DNA of 64,000 nucleotides, taken from Nematopogon swammerdamellus (Eukaryota > Arthropoda > Insecta > Lepidoptera > Adelidae). Location of the stretch: NCBI GenBank assembly GCA_946902875.1, contig OX336338.1:8609971-8673970 (forward strand), in the 5' to 3' direction. This document shows, piece by piece, positions 1-11,350 of the stretch. The position numbers and the translations under genes are program-made. A model generated the notes under the pieces. It ran no database searches, was not told the DNA's origin, and saw nothing but the letters and a program-made list of their open reading frames with translations. The first letter of the stretch is position 1. Every line of letters begins with the position of its first letter.

Positions 1-112
1 TGGTTGCTGTTATAAAGAGTGACAGTGACAAACGTTGTTGTTTGTTTCGCCTGAGCATGTTATGGCGTGTTAAGAAGCCATGCTGTCACGGATATGATCG
101 TGTCATGTTGGT

Positions 113-246
113 ATCGCGTTCTTGTTCTCACTTGCCTACTGATGATAGGAGTGAGCGGAAAGACGGCAATCGCGCCGGTGGGCGAGCGATGACATCTTTC
201 TCGCTCACTCTTATCATCTGTAGGCAAGTGAGAACGAGAACGCGAT
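113..246. repeat. Foldback element, near-perfect 134-bp inverted repeat
   Basis: The two halves (113-179 and 180-246) are reverse complements with only a few mismatches, meeting in the middle with almost no loop. Both outer ends read ATCGCGTTCT inward. No coding content. Probably a MITE-like or foldback remnant; no clear target duplication seen. Confidence 0.7.
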
Positions 247-399
247 AGCACCGTCGTAGGGATCGTGTCACGTATCATAATACTGCGTGTGAATGCACGC
301 ACACTTGTACCGACGTCTAGCACAAGTTGCAAGTTGTATGTCCGATCTATAAAATGGACATCGATGGTCGATCCCAAGTTGGGCACCCACAAAGCACAT

Positions 400-1095
400 A
401 AGACCTGCTGACCGACTTCACAACTGGCTCGGTCAGCTGATCGACTGTTTACACACTAAAGTATGGAGCTGACAAGTGCTCTTTGCACAGTCAACAAGCT
501 ACCGGTTCTCAAGAGGTCAACAGCTGACTGGCAGTAAATGAACTGGCGAGCCAGCTGACACTGTATAAAGTAGGGTAGGCTAAAGACGTCACGCAGCGCA
601 AAACGCGGCGCAGCGCAAAACGCGGCTTAAAGTCAAGCAATATCGGAATGAAGAGGTCGAGCGCGGAGGGAAGTGGAGATTAACTTCTGATTACTTCATC
701 GTCAAGTCTGCCTCCAGCCAGTCGGCATGCGCCTCTACTGTTCAGTCGTCTGGGGGTTAACTCAGTTAATAAACTGACTGCACTTAAGTGCAATCTAAGA
801 TTTGATGTCAGTATTTACTTTCAGATATTATATCTAAATAGATCTAAGAACCTGGGAATCATCATACATCTGGAGCCGCACATCATTCAGCCATTCGAAA
901 AATTGAAACCCATGAAAACGCCATCTATCATTCGTCATCATCATTTGACACATCAAACTTGTAAATATATATTTTGTTCTCTGACGACGACGACTTACAA
1001 AAGTCGATATATGAGATGTATTATAATATGTGTATTTTTTAATTTATTGTGTACAAAATATATATAAAAATCTAAAACCAAATATTGGTGTGATT
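400..1095 (+). repeat. Possible LTR-type fragment and shared repeat E
   Basis: The stretch has a TATA-like CTGTATAAAG near 562, a 17-bp tandem duplication (GCAGCGCAAAACGCGGC twice, about 594-627) and an AATAAA near 767, an order that fits an LTR. The 950-1095 part (GACGAC..AAAAGTC.., then AAACCAAATATTG) recurs at 17680-17830. No second LTR, gag or pol was found, so the LTR reading is tentative. 1100-1390 holds nothing recognisable. Confidence 0.3.
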
Positions 1096-1394
1096 AAAAA
1101 TATTTAATTCAGTTATTATGAATAACACAAAAATATATCTTGTGCACTCTCGTCATTGCGGTACCTCGCCTATGATAGTGTTTAGCCATAAATAAATGCT
1201 ACGTCTGTTCTATATTGAATGGTTCGAAATCCATATAAAGCTCTAGATAGAAGGAGCCTGTAGCTAAATATAGCTACTATGAGATCACTTCATTCCCTGA
1301 GTAATATCACTACGTTAGATAGACATCGGACAAGGGTTGATTTTTCCCCACACTAAATGGTTTTTTGGCTGGTGGTTGATACTACGAATACAAG

Positions 1395-1585
1395 GATTGA
1401 TCACTTTTATGCTTGCGCGACGCGAAGCGCGGCATATGGCGGCGGGCCACCCATAAGGTGTCTAACAACGCCCATGGACATTCAGTTGTATGCGGGGGTT
1501 GCGAATGCCATGCCGGCCTGACAGATGCCCATTGACGCCCTCTTGAAGGACCCAAGACTGTACTGCGGAGGAAATATATGGGCAG
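1395..1585 (-). mobile_element. LINE 3' end fragment, jockey-like (copy 1)
   Basis: On the minus strand this reads like the C-terminus of a non-LTR retrotransposon polymerase with frame damage: a YSLGSFKR-like stretch followed by HGIRNPR-like residues. The same nucleotide block occurs at 35790-35950, 46450-46615 and 38625-38722. It is 5'-truncated, as expected for LINE copies. Not functional. Confidence 0.65.
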
Positions 1586-1599
1586 GGAGGGTGAGGGAA

Positions 1600-2144
1600 G
1601 ATCAGTAGAACCGATTGGACGCATCCGCGGTATGTCCGATCAATTTTTTACCCGACCATGGCTATAAGCCAAAACGAGAGCAATGAATTTATAGTCTGAA
1701 TGTTTGTATGTATGTATGTATGTTTGTTAGGTCTGTAAGTCCTAAACGACTCATCGGATTTTTGATAATTCTTACGTCATTCGGTTTGTCTCATTTAAAA
1801 CTGGGTTCCAAATTTTTAAGAAAATGCAAAATGGCGACCGCCAGTTTCCATATTGCACAACTGTAAAAATAAAATTTCTCCAAAACCGAATCAGGTATCA
1901 TTGTCTAAATAGAGCTTGAAACGATGACTTTAAAAATATACTTAGGTACTACACTACTGCAGAGTTTAGAATTTATTAAAAACTGAAAATAAAAATTGTA
2001 GAAAATCCCATGACTACGAAAAACTAAGAAAATATGGCTTCTTTTTTTTTTTAAAGGTGTAAATCTTTATTAGACAAAGAAAAATTAAATTAAACAGAAA
2101 TGTAACAACTTAAATTAAATAAAAATATTCCTGCATTCTCGGGA
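1600..2144. other. No gene seen; repeat-like AT-rich DNA
   Basis: Contains a short GTATGTATGTATG microsatellite near 1700-1725 followed by text resembling other moth repeat 3' regions (ACGACTCATCGGATTTTTG). No coding signal supported. Confidence 0.4.
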
Positions 2145-2307
2145 CATCATTCATTGTCCCGAGGACAGCCGCCGCGTTCCCGCGCTGGATGGCGAGGCTG
2201 ATGTTCAATAAGCAGCTGACCTAGCTGCTTCACGAGGTCTTTAGCGTCCGGACTCCACACCCCAAGAGTCTCCACAGCAAAGGCAACGAACTCGTAGTGC
2301 TGCTTAA
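2145..2307 (-). mobile_element. LINE polymerase C-terminal fragment, frameshifted
   Basis: Reading the minus strand gives HYEFVAFAVETLGVWSPDAK and then, after a frame change, ISLAIQRGNAAAVLGTMND. Both halves resemble a C-terminal block found in insect LINE-type polyproteins. The frame change shows it is a dead copy. A poly(A)-like tail follows on the minus strand (T-run near 2041-2053 on the plus strand). Element clade not determined. Confidence 0.6.
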
Positions 2308-3029
2308 TAGTATGCAAGTTTATCTTAAAGATCAGTATAAAATTATTGTTTTACTTAAACGGCGTTTAAACTAATGAATGAACATGGAGCCCGACTACAA
2401 CAATTGCTGCTGCGCTTTAAGGTCAACTTTCCCTCTTTTCTTCGTTTTATCCAAATTGTCGAAATACAGCAAGACGGTTTGCCATTTTATGCCATCTTTC
2501 ATACCAACCACTTTCAGGAAGATTGTCTCCAGCTCAATACAATACGACATCAGATAGGTATCTAAAATTTGTACGACACTCACTACTAACTACGTCATAG
2601 AAAGGAAACTTCTAACCAACGAACAGCTCGCGTCCCGTCCCGCATTAGGAGGAACTTTGCTGAATCCCTACATAACTTTTAAGGGTGTTACGCCCTGGTG
2701 GCCTCTTGTTTGATATATTTGAGTGTCATTTGGATATATTTCGTTTGCGTCCGGTCCACTGCTTGTTCCAAGGTCACCAAAAGCCTTATAGCACCTGAAA
2801 TGTATAATGTTCTTAGTTATAGTATCACGCTAATTTTGAGATTTTTTGTTTGTTGAATATTAGTGAGATAATTTTTTTGATTCCGTGCCTAAAAAGGAAA
2901 AATGGAACTATTATAAGATCACTTCGGTGTCCGTCCATCTGTCACAGAGGATTTTCTCGAAAACAAAGTAACGTAGAAACTTGAAATTTGGCATAATGAT
3001 ATATCTTGAGGACGCGCACATATATATAT
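2308..3029. other. No gene seen; includes a GTCT-family fragment
   Basis: Two short overlapping frames at 2374-2583 lie on opposite strands of the same DNA and look like chance. 2885-2990 resembles the GTCT family (AGGATCACTT-like, then GTCCGTCC-TCTGTC and TTGAAATTTGGCAT). Confidence 0.35.
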
Positions 3030-3417
3030 ATATATTTTTTTTTTATGGAACCTGACACGGTTGGCTACATCACCTACAACATCCGTGATGTCAGCCCATA
3101 ACACAGGGTGAACTAGGTGCCATGTCAGTGCTTCCCTTCATTTCATGTCGGCTACACTAAACTGGACGGAAAACACGAACTATTTTTACATAGCCGTTTC
3201 GACCGACGTTTCGTTCAGTGCGGTGGTACCAACCCGGCCGGGATAAACCCTACCACCTAGTAAGGTAAGAAGGGAAGGGACCTACAGTTTAACGTGAAAT
3301 CCGAACCACGGTCAGCCTCCAACGGTCGAGCGGTCACCCATCCAATCACTGACCGCGCTCAGCGTTGCTTAATAACAGTTGACTAACCAACCGCGCCACT
3401 GAGCTACCGAGGCTGAC
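3030..3417 (-). mobile_element. SINE with composite tRNA/5S head, nearly full length (copy 1)
   Basis: On the minus strand the head has GGTAGCTCAGTGG (tRNA A-box-like), then TTAAGCAACGCTGAGCGCGG and GATTGGATGGGTGACCG, which resemble the internal promoter of 5S rRNA, then GTGGTTCGGATTTCACG (B-box-like). The body has CTAGGTGGTAGGG, CACCGCACTGAACGAAACG and ATGTAGCCAACCGTGTCAG, and ends in an A/T-rich tail. Among the most complete copies in the window; at least eleven relatives or fragments follow. Confidence 0.8.
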
Positions 3418-4595
3418 GAATTTTCTTATCCCTTAGTCGACTTTTACGACATGCGACGGGGAGAGATCGCTCTAAAAACTAAATAAAATTTTATTTTACA
3501 TTAATATGGCGGGCCAATTTTATTGAAAAAAAATATAAAAAGTTTCAACTAACATATCGTGTGGGGTATCATTTGCTAATTGGAAGGATTCTAAAAATTT
3601 TTTTTTTTCAATTTTAAGTTCCATGGTAAGTATAGCGAAAATGTGCAAAAAATTACAATTTTTACTTTCATTTGGTTAGTAGATATTAAGCCATAGATAA
3701 CAGGAAAACTGCAGGTTTTTTCGACAATGTAATATTTTCGTAGAAAAAACATATTTTTGTTTTAGTACGGACCCATAATTTATTTGTGCGAGCCTGACTC
3801 GTCTTTTCTCGTCAGTATAAAACGCTGTAAATCAGGTTAGTTTCGCGAACCGCTTCATGTATTAGAGCGAACTAGAGCAAGACCTCTCGGATTCTGCAAT
3901 CAGATGCGAGCTCAAAGTTAGTCGTAATGTTAACGTCAAATTGAGACAGACTCAAAAGGGATCTCTCCTGTCCTGAGGCGGTGTGCGGTTGCTTTGTTAA
4001 ACGCATATAGCGAATCGGTTTTAACAGGTAAGAACATGTCATGAGCAGACATACGAACTTTTCAACTTTATTAACTAACATAAACCGTCACGGCTCTATT
4101 CTGCTTATGCCATTTCTACAGTAAAGCATACACGGCCAGGGAAACCTCATTTCATGGTAGACGAACTGCACCAGGCGCTGCTGGCTTCCTCCGCTAAATT
4201 GCTGCAACATTATACCAAAGTTGGGCTGCAGTATAATCGAGAATGTTATAAGTAGCAATAAATTTTCTCTCCTATTCGGATGGACAGAAAACTGCTTCGG
4301 TTAAAAGGCAACATAAATAGGTACCCTATTCATTTTAAATTCTCTTCAAATTGATTTATCCAGATTTTTTAAACTTTTTTTTCTTTAGATAATGTTATAC
4401 CTGTGCGTGCAGTAGGACTCAAAATAATTTAATAAAAATTCAAAGTGCAAATGGCAGTCACATTTAAAATTTAATAATATGTTTTCCTAATTATTGTGCA
4501 TAATAAAAAAAAAAATAAAATTAATTTAATTTAGGCCGCATTAAACTAATACACCCCCATAGTGGCTATTATACTCTTCAAAGATTAAGAGATAA
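3418..4595. other. No gene seen; short piece of repeat family B
   Basis: 3425-3475 (CTTATCCCTTAGTCGACTTT, ACGACATGCG) matches family B copies near 8875, 37680 and 58580. The rest is AT-rich, with no supported coding or RNA feature. Confidence 0.4.
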
Positions 4596-4840
4596 TTCGG
4601 TAGATGGCACTCTTTAGAGATATTTGTGTGGGACCCCCTTTATTTTTTAATTTTTCTCCTTATTTTTTGTATTATTACCTATATGTTGTTATATCCGCCA
4701 TAATAACACATATTCCGTGAAAATTTCAACCGGCTAGTATTACGGTTCCAAAGATACAGCAGTAGGACCGACAGACAGACAGACAGATGGCGTAGAATTA
4801 GTAATAGGCTTCCATACGTGTTACGGAAACATAAAAATGA
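4596..4840 (-). repeat. GTCT-microsatellite repeat (family C), reversed
   Basis: Shows the family's landmarks in reverse: GGTAGATGGC, TTGTTATATC.GCCATAATAACA, GTGAAAATTTCAAC, then (GACA)n and TTACGGAAAC. Related copies occur across the window. Non-coding; probably a non-autonomous interspersed element. Confidence 0.7.
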
Positions 4841-5254
4841 CATCTCCTTTTTATGTGAAGCGACAAAATTACCATCTGACTGGTTTGGTAGGCAACCCTA
4901 ACTGAATCTGTAAATGGAAACACGTGTCTACAAGAGTTTCATCTTGGTAGAACACCAACTCAGAAATTCCGTCAAAACACCCCAACGAACGCAAGGGTCG
5001 AACCCTAGTAATTTATTATGGGATAAGCAGTTCAAATCTCTCTGCAGCAAATCCGACGGATCGACGCCGCACGCGACGCGGAGCTGGACTCGTGGTCCCT
5101 CAAAATGTCAATGAACGCACATTTCAGACTTACATGGGCCGCCGATGTTGAGTGCTTCTTTCGAAACAGAGAGATAAGATGGGTCGGTAGGTAATTGATG
5201 AGACCCAGAAGGCCAGGCGCGAGCTACTATGGAGTTTCATTTGTATTGCACTCA
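4841..5254. other. No gene seen
   Basis: A 66-codon frame at 4914-5114 has no recognisable motif. 5125-5200 (TGGGCCGCCGATGTTGAGTG..) may be old LINE sequence but is too short to place. Confidence 0.3.
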
Positions 5255-5680
5255 AATAACATAAAAAAAAGACGCCAAGTGCGAGTTGGACTCACGCACC
5301 GAGGCTCACACGGCCATCACAAAATATTTTTGTATTAGGTTTGTATGTACAAAAATAATCGTTTCTTGTAAAATCACGAAACGCCTAAGTAAAGTACAGC
5401 AATGGTTTGACTGTTAGGCATTCTTGTAGTTGAAATACACAAAAAGTTATTATTTTTTGTATGACATAACTACAAATTTACGATTTTCTGATTTTTCCTT
5501 TACTTGTGCTGTGAGACCTTGCTTCTTGCTAAATTTTATTAGTCTCGCTCAACGGGAAGTACCCTATAGGTTTTGATTTAATTTGAATGAGTTTGCGAGT
5601 ATTATTACTTAATTAAACAAAGAAGTGATTTTATAAGCGTTTAGTTTTTTCCTCTTTTGAGGTACGGAACCCTAAAAACA
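5255..5680 (-). repeat. Family C variant with one long internal unit, reversed
   Basis: Begins with GCGAGTTGGACTCACGCACC and ends with GGTACGGAACCCTAAAAA, the two family ends. The interior (TTTCCTTTACTTGTGCTGTG, GGGAAGTACCCTATAGG) matches the unit repeated four times at 41860-43090. Confidence 0.75.
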
Positions 5681-7334
5681 TATACTGCACGTCTGAAGTA
5701 CTTTCAACTGTTCCATGTCTGTTATATACTGAAGATTATAACAGGAATAGTACAGCAAAGATGAAAATGAAAATGCTTGAATGGAATATGAATTATAGTC
5801 CTTCACATATCATTAGCAAGCTCCTTTTGCCGACGGCGTCTGTCGACCAGATACCGGTGTCCAGTTGAAGACGTAAGTGCGGTCCCTTGTAATCCGTTTA
5901 GCCGGGTTCCTCTTGTAAGACAACACGCAGTGGGCGGAACGTGGAAGTTAGCCCCGTCCGCCTTCGCAACCCGCGACAGATATACTGCTTCAGACGGACG
6001 ACGACGGAGAGGAAGAAACTGCTTTCAAGCATTTCCGCACCAACTCGCGGTCGGCTGTTTGAACAGTTAGGACGAATGAGGCCAACAAGTCGCCGAACTT
6101 AAACATCCTGTTGCTGTAAAAGCTAATTTCTTAAGATATTTGAAGGAAACAGCTTACACGTAGTTCATTAAAAGATCTTACAATACAATCACAAATAAGC
6201 CTTTAAATATAATTAATTCATAATTTGGAAGTCATAAAGGTTGGTTGAATTTTTAACATTTAAAAATTGCAATGTCGTTGAGGTTCATCAAATATTTTTT
6301 GTACGAAGGTTTTGTAAGTGGAGTACTAAGGCATCTTATGGCAACAATTCCATTTCGAAATTTTAAGAATAAAAAATCTTATTTCTTACAAAATCGCTTC
6401 GCAATAGAAAAAAAGTACAAAATTTCCTTTTAATTAATTGATTTAGGCTTTTGCTTGGTTTTGTACGAAAAACACAGTCATTTGTATAAGATCCCTACTT
6501 TAACGCGAGCGGAGTCATTTAAAAATAAAGTCATCCTTAGATATTTTCAAAATTATGCAAGTGTACAAAATTTCATTCAATTCTACTTTCAATTCTAATT
6601 CTACTGTTCGTTTAAAAGCTTGCTGTTAAGAAGGTTTTTTATTCGTTTATTTACACATTTTTTCTTTTTTTATATTAATTTTACAAATAAAACCTAAATC
6701 TAAAATTAATACAAAATAACAAATTGGAATTTCCACCACCGGCGGCGGGGCGAACCCAGGCTACCGATGGTCGGACCCGAGAGAGAGAAACCTCCGGACA
6801 ATTCGAGCGGTGTCGAGCAAGACCGCCTTTTGCATCTGACCCTTGATCCAAGCAAGTGGCTCTAGCGAGAGCCTCTTGAGATGATGGTCGTTTTATATTT
6901 TTTATTTTATTATTACTTTGACTGCGGAATTCTTATCTTTCCATCTATCATTCTCTCCCTTTCTAATAAGAAAAAATGCATGAAATAGCACTAGACGAAA
7001 ATGTATAATATACATTATTATTATATGTATGCGCGACCTCTATTTTGATTGTAGCCTTCAACTTCATGTAGTAATGTGGATTTTCATGTTAACCTGTTCA
7101 CGCGTATCGTAAAAATGCACTCTCATTTTCTCATAACACGTCTAAAAAGTACAATTTCAAAAATAACCGCATGAAAATCCGTAGAGAATAAACGGGTTTC
7201 TAGATTTAAAAAAAATCACGCCTAATTACCTACGAAAAATTTGCAAATAATAAATCCATGGTTTATCTATGTATGACTGCAATTTCCAAACATAAAAATA
7301 AAACGGTCCGCGGTATTCCCACAAGACAACCTAA
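5681..7334. other. No gene seen
   Basis: Mostly AT-rich. A GC-richer patch at 5820-6110 (CCGACGGCGTCTGTCGACC..) and another at 6735-6880 lack a convincing reading frame, splice structure or match to other repeats here. Confidence 0.35.
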
Positions 7335-7813
7335 TATACAGGGTGTATCAGGATAGGTTTTCGAAACTTCAGGGTTCGAAAGGGGCCCATATTTGAAGAC
7401 GAAAAGTCTGAAACTTTTTCCCAGATTCGATCATTTTACAGTACTTTTTGGTGAAAATCTATTCTTCAAGATTTGGTGGATAGTTAACGTCCGCCTTTAT
7501 CAAATAAAAAATAAATTCTAACTCATGAATAAAAATGGTTAGGTTGCATACATACATAACTAGTACAATTGAACTGCGTGTAGGTAAATTCCAAACACTG
7601 GAAGTTCAATGACCTCAAAAGAAAAAGAGGACTGAATTAGTACACTGCACTCTCCAGTCTCACTGTCCATCGAGTTTTTATTACAATTTCCAACTTTTGT
7701 ATGACCAAAAAAACAACGGAATTTCGATTTGAGTGATAAGGATTTTTTTCTTCTAATAATGAGTACTTTCTATTCCTGAAGTTTCTCAAACCTATCCTGA
7801 TACACCCTGTATA
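7335..7813. mobile_element. MITE with about 26-bp terminal inverted repeats
   Basis: The left end TATACAGGGTGTATCAGGAT and the right end (its reverse complement, 7788-7813) continue as inverted repeats through GGTTT and, with mismatches, to the CTTCAGG block. Length 479 bp, no coding capacity. The TA at both borders is compatible with a TA target duplication (Tc1/mariner-type), but it lies within a palindrome so this is not proven. Confidence 0.75.
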
Positions 7814-8129
7814 TTTCAAGAATAATCGACAATCCACTGCTCAATTAGCACGAAGTAACGCTGATGTAATATGCAGAATCTAATGGACTATTTGATGATA
7901 GATAACATACAAGGATGGCCCTAATGCCTACATTGTTGAGTGGGTAAGGTGAGAGGGCTGTAAGTAGTACAAGCACTAACACGAGGGTCGGAAGCTTATG
8001 GTAATCTTCCCGCAAGTTTCAATAAGCTTTTGTAAGTTTATCTACGAAACCCTTGTACGAAGACGGTGTAAGTATCTATATAATTTAAAATAAGAGGTTT
8101 TTTATGAATATAATATATATATATATATA
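7814..8129. other. No gene seen; ends in a TA-repeat
   Basis: AT-rich sequence ending with a (TA)n tract near 8110-8132 that abuts the SINE tail. Confidence 0.4.
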
Positions 8130-8487
8130 TATATTTTTATGGAAACTGACACGGCTGGCTACAACATCCGTGATGTCAGCCCGGGTGAACTAGGTGCCAT
8201 GTTAGTGCTTCCCTCATTTCATGTCGGCTACACTGAACTGGACGGAAAACACAAACTATTTACATAGCCGTTTCGACCGACGTTTCGTTGAATGCGGTGG
8301 TATCAACCCGGCCGGGATAAACCCTACCACCAAGTAAGGTAAGAAGGGAAGGGACCTACAGTTTAGCGTGGAATACGAACCACGGCCAGCCTCCAACGGT
8401 CGAGCGGTCACCCATCCAAGTACTGACCGCGCCCAGGGTTGCTTAATAACAGTCGACCGACCGCACTACTGAGCTACCGAAGCTGAC
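8130..8487 (-). mobile_element. SINE with composite tRNA/5S head (copy 2)
   Basis: On the minus strand it has CGGTAGCTCAGTAGTGCGG, then TTAAGCAACCCTGGGCGCGG and CAGTACTTGGATGGGTGACC, the closest match to the 5S box A/box C region of any copy here. A B-box-like GTGGTTCG and the common body follow, ending in AAAAATATATATA. Confidence 0.85.
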
Positions 8488-8699
8488 ATGTTTACTAAAA
8501 CGGTCACACTACATACTCAAAGTTTGTAGTTAGTGTGACATGTGGTTGAGGCACATTTTTCGCTTCTTCTTGTTTTGTTTTTTATTTGACCATTGTTTTT
8601 TTACACTATTGTATTTTTTCATATTTTTTCTAAAATATAAAAACCTACTCTTAAGCTCTAAACTATTTCAAACCATTTTTGCAATTTTAAACGCGCATT

Positions 8700-8945
8700 A
8701 TGCAAAGGCTTCAGAGTAATCCGTTTTGTGCAGTAAGAACTCTGAGTAAATTACAGCTTACTTTAACAAGCATCAAGATGGCACGAAGGCAGTTAGTAAC
8801 CTAACTCAATGACTGCGGAAGGACCGTAACAAGGTGCGAAGAGGCCAACCTGACGCCCTTTAACATGTCATATTGCCCTTATCCCTTAGTGGCCTTTTAC
8901 GACATGAGGTGGCCCTATTCTTTTCAAGCACCGCGCCTCACACGG
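8700..8945 (+). repeat. Repeat family B copy
   Basis: Shares GAACTCTG.GTAAATTACAGC, GGCACGA.G, CCTTATCCCTTAGT, CCTTTTACGACATG and CACCGCGCCTCACACGG with copies at 37490-37770 and 61730-61915. Function unknown; looks like the 3' part of an interspersed element. Confidence 0.65.
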
Positions 8946-9239
8946 TATGAGAAGTATTTCTTCCTACGATAAAGTAACACACCGAACAGGTTAGACATCT
9001 GTACTTTATAGCCCGGACTCTACATAGAGCTACGTAACCGCCCGCCCTCCGTGCCGCCCCGCCCGCCCATAAGGTTGTAGCGAAGGCTGTAGCGGCGTGT
9101 AGCTGGGTCGATGAGATTACCTCTCATTCAGGTGGCGACGGTTATAAATTCATCCACGTCAGAATGATTGATACGGGAACTACGCGGCAGGATGGAAACG
9201 CGATAAAAACATGCCTAGCGCGCACCCTTTTCGAAAAGT
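8946..9239. other. No gene seen; locally GC-rich
   Basis: 9030-9130 is GC-rich (CCGCCCGCCCTCCGTGCCGC). No open frame or promoter motif could be tied to it. Confidence 0.3.
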
Positions 9240-9295
9240 GCTACGACCAACACCTAGTGTATGTACGCCTATATACACTAGGTGTTGGTCGTAGC
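9240..9295. repeat. Perfect hairpin, 23-bp arms, 10-nt loop
   Basis: Arms 9240-9262 and 9273-9295 are exact reverse complements (GCTACGACCAACACCTAGTG..). Loop 9263-9272. Could be a foldback remnant or a miRNA-like stem; the arms are perfect, which is more typical of inverted-repeat elements. Confidence 0.85.
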
Positions 9296-10959
9296 GTTGA
9301 CTTCATTTTAAAAGTCGAGTGAGATATGTGATGACGTTATAAAGATAAAACGATGTAACGATCATGTGATACATTCAAAATAGAAAAAAATATTAACAGG
9401 AAGAAACTTTTTTAAACAATAATTAAGTATATTGTTAGATAAGAAACAATTATATTGTAGGTTTAGCGTGGGAACATTATAATTTTTTTTTTTTATAAAA
9501 ATTTTAAAAACACAGCAGCAGCAGCAAAGCAGAGAAGAGAAAAGAAATGTAATAAAAAAAAGTAATCTGTTTTAAAAAGTTGAAATACTTTTGAAAATTG
9601 TAATTATTTTTCTCAGTAGGACTTAGTACATAATACACTAAGTGATTAACGTACACTTTAAGTGATTAACATCATTTGAATGACAAAATATTAATTTATA
9701 AATCCAACTAGTGAACCACTACTGACAGACAAACACCACAAATCAATAGAGTTCACGCTACCCGGCTGAAACGCCAAAAAAAAAGAAGCGCGCCCCAGTT
9801 AGCCTACGCATATTAACGAGCATTTGGGATGCGGACACGTTTCACTTGTACGTAAAAAAATCTTGAAATTTCACCTCCGGAAAATTTCAGCATTCTTTAA
9901 TCGCTGATTATTCCCTGACAAAAAGGAAATAATAATTAATATTAACTGAACTTCGAACGCAAACCTCTGATATAAGATGCCGGTGCTATAATCACTAATG
10001 CTATCGGACTAATATTATTAGGTATCTGCTATATAATAACTAATATTAGTAACTCTAGCCACAATGTAGGTATGTATAGCCATACAAATACGCTATATCC
10101 GCCGTTTAGCAACTTATTCTAAGTTGTTCAATAAAACATATTTATCTACATTTCATTTTATTTTCTCACGTTGAATTTCGTTTCATTAATTTTAATATTA
10201 TTAATTTAATAAGAGATTTCATAAATCGCTATCCATCTAATAAATAACTCACCCTAACCACCGAATTGCCCTAACAGGCTTGGTTAAAGCGAAATATGCA
10301 TAATATCGGATTAAGTTCCGATCGAATTGGTTATCACAAGGCACGTGACTTAGATACGAGTTTACTCATTTACATAAGTTCTGACAATGACATTTTCGAA
10401 ATTGAATAATCGTGTTATCTGCTGATTCACTGTTCGGGATCTGTGTTAGATCGTTGGCACCAACCAACTGATGAACACCCTCCCTTGGCATCGATAAATA
10501 GGAGTTAGGATATATTGGCTTAGGTTACGATTTGGTGAATGTACTTACCAGTTCTTTCTCACCAAATTGAATAATATAAACTAATTATTTTTTATTAATT
10601 TGAATGAAATAACTCAAAAATTATGATCATTTGTCCAAGTTTATCGTACGAGCATTACCAATTTGATTATAAAAGAAATTAAAAAAGTAACAGTACCTAC
10701 ATCTAGAGTCTAGACAATTTAAGTATCTTATTGAAAACTAGGGAATAAAACACACGAATAGTTATTTCTTAATAGTATAACCAAAACTAGAATTGTAAGA
10801 AAATAAAGAAACTCATCCACTCATACCACTCATAAATACTTTTGCGTTCACTGTCAGGTTAAAAGGAAAAAATAAACCAGTAAATAAGTTGCGGAACTTA
10901 CTACTTTTGCGAAAAAACTGAGATAAAAATGAAAAAAAAAAACCATCTCTGTTCATTTT
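9296..10959. other. No gene seen
   Basis: Long AT-rich non-coding stretch with homopolymer runs. I see no reading frame, RNA gene or repeat landmark shared with other parts of the window. Confidence 0.4.
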
Positions 10960-11350
10960 TAGGGTTCCGTAGCCAGCGACGCTGGCAGGGACTCCTAAGG
11001 TTTCTGTCTGTCCGTCCGACCGTCTGTTGATCCTAAATGGTTTGAGTTACTTTCTTGAAACTTGGAATGTTTGCAGATTCCCGGTAGGTAGGAAAATTTT
11101 TGTGAGTAAACAATCTCAGGGGTCCTCAGCTTAAATTAATTGAAAATAAAAATATTTTTAAGAGGGTGAGCATCATCACGAGCAAAACCGCAGGCAAACG
11201 ATTTAGTATGAAACAAGTGGATTCAATTTCAAATTATCTCACCTTTGGAATTTGAGTGAAGACTCTCTGATTTCAATTAATTAAAAAAAAAAAACAAGTT
11301 AGACTCATTCCCTGAGGGTTCCGCAAAATAACTGCTAAATTTATTGTATA
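10960..11350 (+). repeat. Family C fragments
   Basis: Begins TTTTTAGGGTTCCGTAGCC and continues into GTCTGTCTGTCCGTCC, then text related to the TTGAAACTTGG variant. Degraded. Confidence 0.6.

Noticed and set aside
400..840. Complete LTR retrotransposon
   Set aside because: Only one LTR-like block; no second LTR, primer site or gag/pol in reach.
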